From the NCBI RefSeq assembly GCF_025766255.1, contig NW_026516700.1:62001-126000 (forward strand): a stretch of DNA of 64,000 nt. Reading direction: 5' to 3'. Within the stretch, counting starts at the first letter, position 1, and each line of letters opens with the position of its first letter. The translations under genes and the position numbers were made by a program. Origin of the DNA: Zychaea mexicana. Lineage: Eukaryota; Mucoromycota; Mucoromycetes; Mucorales; Lichtheimiaceae. Shown in pieces: positions 1 through 9,990 of the stretch. The notes beneath the pieces were generated by a model that was given only the letters and a program-made list of their open reading frames with translations, searched no databases and had not been told where the DNA came from.

Positions 1-760
1 CCGTGCCATCCAGGGAACGCGTCCTCATACACTTGTATTTGGCTTGGTAGATAGCCCAGTGGCACGTTTAGGTATGGTCAGATCGCAAGGGTCTCTTTTT
101 TTTCTCTCGAACTTGACTTTTTTAGTGTAGCCTGGATGCTCGAAAAGGCATAATTGGACGTTTCATCCTGCTGACAGCAAGACACTGAGGCTCTGCCTGA
201 GACTATCACAACCAACGAGTTCCTGACGGAACTTACCATCTATTGGCTTACCAACACCATGTCGTCATCCACACGACTGTGTTACGGGGCGTTCACGAAG
301 AGGCAATGCGGATAATGTTCTTTAACCGTGTCGAAATTCCATTGGGCGTAGACTATGTCCCCAGCGAGCTAAACAAGGTAATCCACTGCATAGATCTAGA
401 GTATATATGCAAAACTGACCCAACATGCACAAAGTTCCCTCGTGAATGGCTAGAAGCAAGTGGTGACCTTCAACAGTTCAACGAATTTGAAGTGGTAAAT
501 ATCATCTTTTAGTAATGTATTGCTTCGTACTGACGAACAGTGTCCAAGGCGGCCATTTTTCTGCGAGCGAGTTGCTGGTTGATGACATCCAACGGTTCGA
601 AAAGCTGTTAAAGACGAAAAAAAGTTTATCCGATGGTCACTGTATGGCTGCTGTGCACAACACTCTATCTGAATATAGCAATGTATTACTTGGTCTGAAA
701 ATGCATCGCATGAATGCCTGTCTTGCTTTCATGATGAATGAAGTGTTTGGTGTACTTTAA
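1..760 (+). pseudogene. Epoxide hydrolase-like alpha/beta hydrolase, 3' part, decayed
   Basis: The reading frames carry the C-terminal half of an alpha/beta-hydrolase of the epoxide hydrolase type: a TLVFGLVDSPVA stretch, an AWMLEK stretch reached by an intron at 72-130, a TTNEFLTELTIYWLTNT stretch, VEIPLGVDYVPSEL, FPREWLE and QGGHFSASE. The His of GGHF would be the catalytic histidine of the family. A clean intron joins ELNK to FPREWLE (about 379-432). However, in-frame stops follow LEK and precede the TTNEF stretch, the frame changes near 300, and the last splice before QGGHF does not restore frame. I read this as a pseudogene cut by the left window edge. The 5' half with the nucleophile lies outside. 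The exact end is uncertain; homology fades after about 640. Confidence 0.6.
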
Positions 761-1654
761 ACATTGTCGAATATGTACTTATTATATAATCGTCTACAGG
801 TACGCCGCATTTCCTCCTCATCACGTTCATCCTCAATGATCATATTATGCAATATCTTGTATGCTTTTTTGCTTACGGTGACTCTTCAATACGTACTGTC
901 TTGAATGGTTATGCACATCGGTACATCGCGTATTTACCCTCCCATTCTTCTCTTTTTTTCTCATACCACATCCAACTTACGCCATTTGATCTACTCAGCA
1001 AAACCCCTGGCTTCCTTTCTTTTATTACTTTATCGATATACTAATACATCAAATTATTCTAAGTGTTGCTTGTTATCGACATAATTATTACATTCTCTTC
1101 CACCATTATACGAAATCGTGTAGCCCATGAAGAATCTGCTTGACACTGTTAATAAACATATCAGTGCTTTGTACTATTTAAACAGAACCCCATGGCTCTA
1201 TATGCTAGTACCTCTTGTGAACTGGTCACCAAGATTTGTATAATGTAGTTCATATAAGAGAAACCGGGCGATTGACTGATCCTGTATGGTCGAGCAAAAC
1301 GCTTGGCCCTTCTAAATAATATTTCTAACAAATGGTTTCAATAAATTTGAGTGTGTTGGGCATACCTATTCGACTTATAGGGGAGCAAAACCGTATCTCA
1401 ATAAAACGTATAGAAATTGTTCGCAACAGTTGCGAGGGAGCCAAGACCATGTAAGATGATCCTAGCTGTGCAGCATCTGCTACTCGGCCCAAAACCTGAG
1501 AAGCGTTATTAACAGGTAGAGCCTCCATGGAGAAAAGCAATAGCTGGGATAGAACTAAGACCATGTTTTGCTGTAGACATCATAGAAAATTTCAAGGGGA
1601 TGACGTAATATAAAAACTGGGAAGAGTAGGTTCTGGATATTTCATGCTGTTGCC
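761..1654. other. Spacer, no supported gene
   Basis: AT-rich sequence with short unrelated ORFs on both strands. I see no domain, splice-consistent gene or repeat in it. It lies between the broken epoxide hydrolase and the start of the next broken gene. Confidence 0.5.
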
Positions 1655-2300
1655 ATGTCGACAAAAGGATACAAAGAAGGTAAGTTATTCAATTTCACGC
1701 GTCACAGTTATATTTCTCTTTTGTTCTTTTCATCCTTATTACTTTGCTAAAAATGTTTCAACGTTGTGTATTGCTGCTTCTAATGATAATGCTACTTGTA
1801 GTGTTTGATGAGTTTTTTGCCAACACGCAAAAGCCTTCGTTGAAGGATTTTGTAGCGAAGAATAAACAGTTTATCCTGAACGATTACAAGCAATACTAGA
1901 ATCTCAAGCAAGTTTGGATGACTCGGTTTGCAAAAGCTCATTCAAGACATTATCAAAACTTGCCAAAGAAAACATACCAAAGCTTGACATTGAAGATGTC
2001 GATTGGTACGAGCTCACGATTGATATTCTTTCGGTAATCATACCATTTTTTTCTCTTTGTAAAGTTTACGAGCAAGAATCGCAAGATCATTAATATGTGA
2101 ATATTTGTTAGAAAGTAAATTCAAACGCTTTTGCTGGGCCTAAGTCATCAGATGCCTCCGGCGGATCGACGACATCAACGACATCAACAAGCGCAAGCAG
2201 CAGCAAAATTACAGTGACCCACGCTTTCATGAAAGAGTTCACCGAAACATACAAAAAAATGGATGAAGCCTCCAAGTGGACCCTTACAAGTGGAAACACA
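1655..2300 (+). pseudogene. Fungal hypothetical gene, N-terminal part, broken
   Basis: An ATG at 1655 opens a short first exon (1655-1679) with a GTAAGT donor. Exon 2 starts at 1802 and continues in frame as VFDEFFANTQKPSLKDFV. It is interrupted by TAG after NDYKQY (about 1897) and by a one-base loss near 1970, judged against the second copy at 3268-3528. A further intron (about 2033-2111) leads to a Ser/Thr-rich linker and a helix ending MDEASKWTLTSG near 2290. After that point composition turns much more AT-rich and the protein looks unrelated, so the true 3' part seems replaced. I do not recognise a function. It resembles uncharacterised proteins that are repeated in Mucorales genomes, but this is from memory and unverified. 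Confidence 0.5.
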
Positions 2301-2509
2301 CAATTTACAGAGCTTGCTAATAAAAAAGGATATAACTTTAGCCATGATAATTTTGTATACCCTATACGTAAAAATGTAAATAAGCCCTTAACGATTACTG
2401 AGGATCATTTAATAAGACATTTGGAAGTTTTAGGACAAAAGTTGAGAATCAATTTTCAGAAATTGGGAATAAATTCTGCCGATTCAATAATAATAAGTCA
2501 GTTGTTAAA

Positions 2510-3064
2510 ATGGATAACATAAAATACTATAATCTGCAATTTCGTGTAGCTTATTTATTAAAAAATATTACAAAATTTGTAGAAATGTTCAATATTCCTA
2601 TTTTACTACACCATAAACTATGGCACAGTAATGATTTTAATTTTCCAGTAGAGCATAAACTAATTGATATAGTGGTCAGCAATGATAAACAAAATAAAGA
2701 TAAACTGGATAAAATGATTAGATTGCAAAATGACCTGCTTAATATGGCTATATCAAATGAAGAAATGATTATTGATAATGAATCTGATAATAATTCAAAT
2801 CAGAGTAATAGTGATAATGATGATGTTCAAAGATTTAATGAGCGTAGTAAAAAAAGAAAGCGAAATAAAGGGAAACAACAAGCAATGGCATCATATGAAA
2901 TAGAAGAGATTATTAGGCATAAAACTGAAAATGGTACATATTTGTTTGAGGTAAAATGGGTTGGATATAGTGCTGATGATAACAGTTGCTTATCAATTGA
3001 TAAATTTAATCAAAAGTTTTTATTGAAGGAATATATCAATAAGCATAATCTTGGTATATTATAA
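2510..3064 (+). CDS. AT-rich ORF ending in a chromodomain
   Basis: This ORF of 184 codons has a C-terminal chromodomain at about residues 128-184: YEIEEIIRHK, then YLFEVKWVGY, then a helix KFNQKFLLKEYI. Chromodomains bind methylated histone tails and are common at the C-terminus of chromatin-targeting integrases and transposases. Before it lie a Ser/Asn/Asp-rich linker and a basic KKRKRNKGK patch that could act as a nuclear signal. Codon use is far more AT-rich than in neighbouring genes. The upstream ORF 2214-2522 overlaps it by 13 bases in another frame, so the N-terminus may be missing. No integrase or transposase core is visible. It is probably the tail of a mobile-element protein or a captured fragment; the chromodomain is fairly sure, the rest is not. 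Confidence 0.5.
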   Translation: MDNIKYYNLQFRVAYLLKNITKFVEMFNIPILLHHKLWHSNDFNFPVEHKLIDIVVSNDKQNKDKLDKMIRLQNDLLNMAISNEEMIIDNESDNNSNQSNSDNDDVQRFNERSKKRKRNKGKQQAMASYEIEEIIRHKTENGTYLFEVKWVGYSADDNSCLSIDKFNQKFLLKEYINKHNLGIL

Positions 3065-3267
3065 AATTACATACTCTACTATTTACAATATTTTCTTCAA
3101 CTAGTATATAATATAATGTGAATTCATACCTGGCATTCCTTTCTTACTAGTTATTTTTATATATACACAAAATTCAATTTTTTGTACAATTTGGATTTTT
3201 ACAGCCAATAGATTTCTTACAAGCAATAGTATTATCTAATATCTAATTGGAGTTGGATATCCCCCAA

Positions 3268-3528
3268 TATTTAATGAAGTTTTGACAACACATAAAGCCT
3301 TCGTTGAAGGATTTCGTTTCGAAGAACAAACAATTTATCCTGAACGATTACAAACAAAACCAGAAACTCAGGAAAACTTGGATGAATCGATTTGCAAAAG
3401 CTCATTCAAGTCATTATCAAAACTTGCTGAAGAAAGACATACCAAAGCTTGACGTTGATGGTATTGATTGGTACAAGATCATAATTGATGTCCTAGGGGA
3501 ATATTCGCTAATATCAGGGGAAATTTAG
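3268..3528 (+). pseudogene. Second partial copy of the hypothetical gene at 1655
   Basis: This stretch repeats about 230 bases of 1803-2035 in the same orientation with moderate divergence. Both copies share KPSLKDFV, the KNKQFILNDYKQ segment, RFAKAHS and DIPKLD or a close equivalent. Here the frame is open from about 3304 to the TAG at 3526-3528, so this copy lacks the stop and the one-base loss of the first. It has no start exon and no downstream exons, so it is a fragment. With the first copy it brackets the AT-rich chromodomain segment. Confidence 0.5.
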
Positions 3529-4117
3529 ACATACTACCTTAGGAATATTAGGGTAATATGTGGATATGAAAGGAGAATAAATATTAATAATAAATAATTT
3601 TGAAAACTATATTTTTTGTAATTATTAAATTATCAAAAATTAATATGTTCACTTATGTTTATTTAAATATTAAAGTATAACTTCATTTTTGATGCCATAA
3701 CACCACTACTACTACTATTTATTACAACAATAACACAACCCTTACAGGCTTTTCTTATTATCTATTTAATTATAAATATATATAACATCTAAAATCAACA
3801 ATTTTTATGTTTTTTGGAGGTTCATATGAACCTTAAAATTATATTTTTTTATTTTTAATTTTTACATGTTATTAGAAAATAATTACATAATCATTTTTAA
3901 TATGTGATAAAAATAAAGTTTAAAAAATAAATTTTATAAAAAGATTAAAATTAAAATTATTTATTATAATTCTTTTTAAATCTTTTAGATTTTAAAAACA
4001 TAATTTGTATAACAAATAAATGTTTTTTTATATATATAATTAAGAAAACAAAATAATTATAGCAATAATTGTTATTGTTTTTGTTGTTGTTATTGTTGTA
4101 GTAGAGGAGGAGACATA
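3529..4117. other. Very AT-rich spacer
   Basis: A+T-dominated DNA with ATT/TAT runs and no credible coding frame. It ends at the TA dinucleotide (4116-4117) that serves as target of the Tigger-like element. Confidence 0.6.
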
Positions 4118-4141
4118 CAGTAGTCCCCCGCTTTTTGTAGC
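4118..4141 (+). repeat. Left terminal inverted repeat, Tigger-like 1
   Basis: Starts CAGTAGTCCCCCGC and pairs with 6423-6446 on the opposite strand with about three mismatches. The TA target lies directly outside. Confidence 0.9.
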
Positions 4142-4442
4142 CCCGCTTTTTACAGATCCTCAGTTTTTGCAGATTTTTTTGGAGCAAACCCACTCATCAC
4201 TTGATAAAATTGCAGTTTCCTTACTTTTTGCATTTTGCAGGCCAAAAATGGGGACCTGCAATTTTCCACTATTGACTCGGGAGCCTAGGACACAGAGTCT
4301 CGAACCAGTGACATCTACCTTATTTCCATAAAGAGATAATTTTTATTACACAAACTTTTTACAGCTAAAGATACATGGTAATTGAAGATTGTATGGTCTG
4401 GCTTTGCTTTCTTATATCATCTCGAATCTTTCTGAGTTCGTC

Positions 4443-6188
4443 TCAGACTCTTTGGTATTCTGGGGCATCTAGAATACTGATAGTTTTTTCTAGAGTTCTG
4501 ATTTTTTCCCACATAGTATATGCTGGAAGTACTAATCCAGAGTAAGCACCTTGGTCCCTATCATCACGATCATTATCAGCAACATTACCACCTGCTTTTA
4601 TCTCTTCTTGGAGCACAGATTGAACAATTTCTTCATCGGAAAGCAGTGGATGGACAGCTGCAATTTCCTCAGGTAGATCTGCATCAAAAGTGAAGCTTTC
4701 CAGATTTTCAATGCCATAAATGAGGTTCAAGTGATCGTCAATCTGACCAAGAGCTACCTCATCTGCATTATTGGATGCACTGTTGACATTGTCATCAATC
4801 ACTTTCTCTACTACCCCTGTTTTTTGGTAACAGTTCCTAATGGTGGATTCAGATACTCTTTTCCAAGCTTGATGGCACCATGCAATTCCGGTCAAAACAT
4901 TAACACGGAACGTGTTGCCATTATTAGCAGGTAGGCCTTTCTCCAGGCGCTCTTGAATGCTGTTATATGCATGCTCATAATGCAGATTCCTATTACAATA
5001 ACAGAAATAATAGCCTTAGTATTTCCATCTACAATGCATGCAAGTAGATCACTAATCATCACAAAACATACTTGAAATGTACTTTAAAGCTGCGAATAAT
5101 GCTGGCATCCAAAGGTTGCATTAATGAAGTTGTATTTGGCGGCAAATACACCAGCTCGATGTTCTTCGGGACATAATCACAGTAGTGACCAGAAAAGTTG
5201 TCAAGCAGCAAAGCAATCTTTCGCTTTTGATAGACCATAGAATTGTCTAACATTGTGAGATATTTCTTAAAAATCTCACGGGTCATCCAAGCATTGGCAT
5301 TTCCACAGTACTTGGAGATATCGATTTTTTTTCTTTGGGCCTATCATTGCGTAAAAGACATTTGTGAGTAAGTCATCAATTTGACCTTGAAGAAGTATCA
5401 CATACTTGATCAAAACAATTTGGCCGCTTTGCCTTGCCAATGAACCAAGGATACCACTTATCAGAACCATCAGCATTCACTGTGAGGACTAATGTCAACC
5501 GCGATTTATCCTGTTTGAATCCTTTGAATGACCTAGGTGCAATGGTAGTCACGGGGGCACTTGCGTAGAATACTGCAGTCTCATCCATATTGTAGATGTC
5601 TCTTAGGGGGTATTTTCTCAAGACTTCCTGGATTTCTGGCAGCCGAGCTTCTGCTAGTGTGACATTAGCAGAGCTTGCTTCACCACTGATTGTTTGCACC
5701 TTCAACTTGTAGTGGTTTTGGAAGCGATTTTGCCAACCATTTGAGAACGTCAGTTCGTTGGACGGAATACTCAGTTTGGCTGCAAAATTTCACCGGCTTT
5801 TCTGATAATATCCCAATTGACTGGGATCTTCTCAAAAAATCTTTGCTCTATCCACGTATAGAGGGCATATTCCAATTCCTATTTGTTTCTTTATTAATTA
5901 TATAGATAGCGAAGAAGTATTCGAATAATTTAGACCTACGGGAAACTTTGCACGCGACTTTTGTCTTTTACTACTGTCAACACCCTTCTCTTCATCTCGC
6001 TTTCTTTTCATGATCATTCTCGAGATAGTTGTTTCATTGGGAACATTTTCAAGCTTGTATCTTCCTTTAGCCCAGTCAAGCAATTGGCCATAAGTAATCT
6101 TGTGATTTTTTTGCTCTTGAGCAATGTAATATTGATATAAAGCGTCGTTTTGCTCGTCAGTAAGCTTTTGGTATTTCGCTTTTACCAT
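4443..6188 (-). pseudogene. Tigger-like DDE transposase, inactivated
   Basis: Exon 1 (5940-6188) encodes a helix-turn-helix of the pogo/CENP-B kind (TYGQLLDWAKGRY, NETTISRMI) and ends at a GTAGGT donor. Later exons hold the DDE core: first Asp in YNMDETAVF, second in LLLDNFSGH, third in LMQPLDASIIRSFK. After that comes an acidic tail (DEVALGQIDDH, IAAVHPLLSDEEIV) shared with the second element. Against that copy there is a one-base loss in an A/T run near 5788 that shifts the frame, and a TGA at 4443-4445 where homology continues past it. The catalytic Asp residues are still visible, but the gene cannot make a full protein. Transposases of this family cut at TA targets. Confidence 0.85.
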
Positions 6189-6422
6189 AGTGGTGTGGAG
6201 ATGTCGATAGTGCAGTATATAAACATCAAGAGTGAGACGACAGCCTTTTATATAAGAGTTGAGTTATAATAAGTAGCCTCAGCACAGCACCAATATCTTT
6301 TAATTGGTTTACTATCATTGACACTTGATTAACATAATAGACTCAGTCTGTGTAACATCTCATACTCATTCTCACTTTTTGTAGTTCCCCACTTTTTGCA
6401 GTTTTTTCCACCAAAAACCGCT

Positions 6423-6446
6423 GCTGCAAAAAGTGGGGGACCACTG
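6423..6446 (-). repeat. Right terminal inverted repeat, Tigger-like 1
   Basis: Reads CAGTGGTCCCCCAC on the minus strand, complementary to the left end at 4118-4141. TA follows at 6447-6448. Confidence 0.9.
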
Positions 6447-6566
6447 TAACAATTTTGAAAAGATAAAAAAGAAATAAATTATTTATATAAATATAATAAA
6501 GCAATGAAGTTTATATCAATTTATAAATTGTAAGAATTATATTGTTTATAAATAAACTTATTATTA

Positions 6567-6588
6567 CAGTTGACCCCTGCTTTTTGCA
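6567..6588 (+). repeat. Left terminal inverted repeat, Tigger-like 2
   Basis: Twenty-two bases starting CAGTTGACCCCTGC match the complement of 13125-13146 with one difference. TA lies at 6565-6566. Confidence 0.9.
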
Positions 6589-6862
6589 CCTCCGCTTTTT
6601 ACAGATCCTCAGTTTTTGCAGCTTTTTTTGGAGGAATCCCGCTCATCACTTAGTAAAATTGCAGTTTCCTCACTTTTTGCATTTTGCAGCCCAAAACCAG
6701 GACCTGCAATTTCCCGCTAGTGGTTTTCATTCTCCCCAGAGAGCGGCGACACTGAGAATTGAACCACTGATACTTCCTAGTTTTCTATATAAAGCTTTAT
6801 ATTTATTACATAAAGGTTTTATCACTGAAAATAATTAGTGATTCTTGATATTTAGACCTGAA

Positions 6863-6967
6863 GAACAAAATAGGAAATGTTATTATGCTAGAATCTTCTC
6901 GAACCTTTATTTCATAGCGAATTCAAAGATATATAAAGGCAATAAATCCAATTGATATACATTAATC
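6863..6967 (+). repeat. DIRS left inverted terminal repeat
   Basis: Complementary over 105 bases to 10951-11055. Starts gaacaaaataggaaatg and ends attaatc. Confidence 0.9.
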
Positions 6968-7062
6968 GAATTGAAGCTCGGTCAAAAGAATAATAATAAT
7001 AAGAAGGGAGGGAAAATTGTCAATAAAATAAAGTAAAGAAAGAAAGAAAATGAAGGGTGGGG

Positions 7063-7178
7063 ATAATAACATTTCCTATTTTGTTCTTCAGGTCTAAATA
7101 TCAATTCTAGGTCGAAAGAAATTTCTCGTAAGAATTTCTTGAGACTGTCAGAACAAAATAGGAAATGTTATTATGCTA
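7063..7178. repeat. DIRS internal complementary region
   Basis: Bases 7063-7103 are complementary to the left extremity (from 6846). Bases 7104-7178 are complementary to the right extremity (up to 11102), with about one mismatch. In DIRS elements such a region templates completion of the ends through a circular intermediate. The recombinase stop codon (7176-7178) lies inside it. Confidence 0.85.
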
Positions 7179-8231
7179 ATCCAGAGAAAAAGACTCGACA
7201 GCATCATGAAATTCGTCGTCGTTTGAGAGCACCGTTGAGGTAAAGTCCACGCGTGCCATTTGATTCCGTTGGTAGTGACGCACAAATGTATCGGCAGAAG
7301 CCCAGTTTCCAAGAGCCACAATGTTTTCCTGAGAAACACCTAGATCCAGAGCACGAGAGGCGGCCAAAGAACGGATAGAGACATTTGCTTCAGTTGTACA
7401 TAACGAAATATATTCCCGATGAAGCCAAGTAGAAATCGTGGAGGCAGAGAGAGCCTGGTGTATGTTGTTAGACTTGACGAAGAGCATGCTAGAGGCGGAG
7501 CGAGCTTGTAAGGTGGGATGATCCCGGAGAACGGCGAAGCAGTGAACAGGGCACAATTCAATATCATCTGCGTGCGGATGGATACTGAAAGGCTTGATAA
7601 TCCGACGCTTACCCCTGGTCTCTTTCGGGGCTACCACCTGGAAATGAAGACAACCGTTCGAGATGGAGCAAGAGGAGAAGGGAATGCGGGCCAAATCAGA
7701 GGGACGAAGGAATGCTGCCATAGCCAAAAGGAAAACCAACTTTTGTTGTAACGCCTTGATGGAGGAAGACGGTCTTGATGCAATTGAACGTGCACGTTCC
7801 AAAGCAGGTGCCACATCGATTTGAGGTCGGTGAATGGGGACGGGGGGAGCCTGTCCGAGCAAAGAGTTCAAGTACGAAGTGACGATGTTGTCTTCGCCAA
7901 TACGTTTACCATCAATGTGTAAATGAGTCACCGCTGCGCGCATCGTCTTGAGCGTTGAAGCTTGTAAATTATGTTCTTGTCGCATATCCGCCAAGAAGTT
8001 CACCAGATCGACAGACGTGAAAGATGTATGGGAGACTTGCTTGCGGTTAGCCCAAGCCAAGAACCGAAGTTGTGATTTGCGATAGAGCCTGTTGGTGCTG
8101 GAGTCGGCTAACCGTTGAGCTAAGAGATCCTCCACCGCTTGTGCATTGAGATTCTTGTTTACTAAATTTTGGCGGACAATTGCCACATGGAGAGCATCCA
8201 GTTCTGCGGTAGTAACGGGTGTGGTGTCCAT
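7176..8231 (-). CDS. DIRS tyrosine recombinase (integrase)
   Basis: The frame from the Met at 8231 is open for 351 codons. An N-terminal SAM-like helical part (SQLRFLAWANRKQV) is followed by the catalytic domain: Arg in MAAFLRPSDLARI, SIRSLAASRALDLGV for the second basic motif, and ALGNWASADTFVRHYQR carrying the nucleophile Tyr. The usual His of the HxxR box reads as Ser (VSIRS), which may weaken activity or be normal for this lineage. It integrates the circular cDNA by strand exchange. It overlaps the end of the RT-RNase H gene in another frame, as in other DIRS elements. The same frame stays open upstream only because of a frameshift in the RT gene, so a longer ORF here is not one protein. 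Confidence 0.8.
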   Translation of the reverse strand: MDTTPVTTAELDALHVAIVRQNLVNKNLNAQAVEDLLAQRLADSSTNRLYRKSQLRFLAWANRKQVSHTSFTSVDLVNFLADMRQEHNLQASTLKTMRAAVTHLHIDGKRIGEDNIVTSYLNSLLGQAPPVPIHRPQIDVAPALERARSIASRPSSSIKALQQKLVFLLAMAAFLRPSDLARIPFSSCSISNGCLHFQVVAPKETRGKRRIIKPFSIHPHADDIELCPVHCFAVLRDHPTLQARSASSMLFVKSNNIHQALSASTISTWLHREYISLCTTEANVSIRSLAASRALDLGVSQENIVALGNWASADTFVRHYQRNQMARVDFTSTVLSNDDEFHDAVESFSLD

Positions 8232-9990
8232 GGGGAGGTCGTCTGGATGGAATGTGGGGACAGTAGCCAAGGAAGACCTAGAGCCATTTGACGGACCATC
8301 GGGAACCAGATGGCGCTCGGCCAGTATGGGACCACCAGCGTTACCAGAGGAAGTTGCTTTTTGCAATAATTTGGTCGTCCTGTCGGCAAAGAGATCGATC
8401 GTGAAAGGGCCCCAAGTCTGGTAAATTTGTTGGAAGATCTCTGGCTTGATTCTCCATTGATTCTTGAAATACTGTCGACGAGATTCGAAATCGGCTATGG
8501 TGTTCTGTACTCCTTGTATATGTTGGGCTTGAATCATGATCTTGTTCTCCAGACACCACGTCCACACTTCCGTTGCCAGTTCCATGAGAGGGAGGGAGCG
8601 AGTTCCACCTTGCTTGTTAATGTAGGCCATGCTGGTCGTATTGTCGGTCCTGATCATCACCGTCGAGTTCTCCGGTAGGTGGAAAGTTTTCAAAGCTAGG
8701 TGAGCTGCCTTAAGCTCCCACCAATTGATGGATTGGGCAGCTTCTTCCTCTGTCCAATAACCATGAGCTCGAAGATGGTTCCAACTGCAACCCCACCCGG
8801 TATTGCTGGCATCGACAAACATTGTTTGTGAGGGTGTCGAAGGGAGCAGTGAGCGTCCATTCCATTTGCGGATGTTCGTGTACCACCATTGAAGTTCCTC
8901 CAGACTCGCTTGATCGAGAGGGCGAGGAAGATCCCAATCCGCATCTGACTTCACTGTTAAATTCTTGTAGTATAATAGGTGTCGAGTGTAAAGACGTGCC
9001 GGAAAGATCGCAAAAGTCGCCGACTGAATACGCATCGTTAAGCTGTGAATGGTCCTGGGGGATTGACGATGTGGTTTGTCCAGTACTTGCTTGATCGATC
9101 GACGAATGTCCCGAAGCTTGGCTGGTGGCAGGAGAGCTGTCATCGAGCGGGTATTCAATACAAAGCCGAGATGCTCCAATTGTTGAGTTGGGGTGAGAAC
9201 TGACTTCTTGTAATTGACTAGCCAACCTAGATGTTGTAAAAGAGAGACAACCTGATAAGCCTGTTCCATCGCCAAATGCTTGGACTCCGCGATGAGAAGC
9301 CAATCGTCCAAGTATGCTGAGATCCTGATTCCTAGAGAGCGCAAGTGTTCTAATATGGGCCTGCAAACTTTGGTGAAGACAAAGGGACTTGTGGACAACA
9401 AGCCGAAGGCGGTCGTACAATATTGGTAAACTTGGCCTTTCCAAGTTAGACGTAAGAACCTTCTCGAAGCTGGGTGAAGACCTATGTGCAGAAATGCGTC
9501 GGACAAGTCGATAGAAACTAGATAAGTTAATCGTTGGGTTTGATCATTAGAGCCACTTCCCGAATAGTTTCCATCTTGAAATGAGGGGCATCCAGATATT
9601 GATTCAGCCGTTTGAGGTTGAAGACTGGTCGAACGCCGCCATCCTTCTTCGGGATGACAAACATTGAGCTGTAAAAGCCTGGTGTTTGACGGACTTCCGT
9701 GTTGGAAACGGGTTCGATTGCTTGCTTGGACAATAAGTCTTGGATTGCCTGATCTATCAATGGAGTCTGTTCCGGGCCAAAAGGCTGGATGGGCGTTGGT
9801 GTTGTTGTCGTTGGTGGTTGTGTGTGGAATTGAATTTTGTAGCCGTGTGCGATTGTGGTGTCGACGAATGAGTTGATTGAAATTTGAGTCCAATGTGTAT
9901 AAAACTTGCTGAGCCGACCTCCGACTGGGTCGGATGTTGCTGTTGTACGAGCCGTTGTTGAGATTACTGACGAAAAGGGTTGGTGTGCTT
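8162..9990 (-). pseudogene. DIRS reverse transcriptase-RNase H, frameshifted
   Basis: The start of the RT domain (GGRLSKFYTHW, AHGYKIQFHTQP, FVIPKKDGGVRPVFNLKRLN) is in one frame to about 9530. The palm with DLSDAFLHIGLHP and the catalytic YLDD (in ISAYLDDWLL) is in a second frame, as is RNase H (FVDASNTGWG, WWELKAAHLAL, RTDNTTSMAYINKQGG). Near 8360 the signal returns to the first frame with LVVPYWPSAIWFPMV, and the linker there is shorter than in relatives I know, so a deletion is likely. Two frame changes flank the catalytic core. They are best read as indels, although a sequencing error cannot be excluded. The exact 5' limit is unclear because it overlaps gag. Confidence 0.75.

Larger units (their letters stand above)
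4118..6446 (-). mobile_element. Tigger/pogo-like DNA transposon 1 (degenerate)
   Basis: The element is bounded by near-perfect terminal inverted repeats of about 24 bases, starting CAGTAGTCCCCCGC on the left and reading CAGTGGTCCCCCAC on the opposite strand at the right. It is flanked by TA on both sides (4116-4117 and 6447-6448), the target duplication of the Tc1/mariner superfamily. Inside each end the motif cTTTTTgca/gcaaaaag recurs several times, probably as subterminal transposase sites. The single gene runs on the minus strand and encodes a CENP-B/pogo-type DDE transposase that is broken. The 2329-base length suits a complete but dead copy. It is a relative, not a recent sister, of the element at 6567. 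Confidence 0.9.

Noticed and set aside
4262..4320. tRNA-like T-loop (ggttcga on the minus strand) in Tigger element 1, with a similar one in element 2
   Set aside because: No acceptor stem or anticodon arm could be folded, and it sits in the transposon 3' region.
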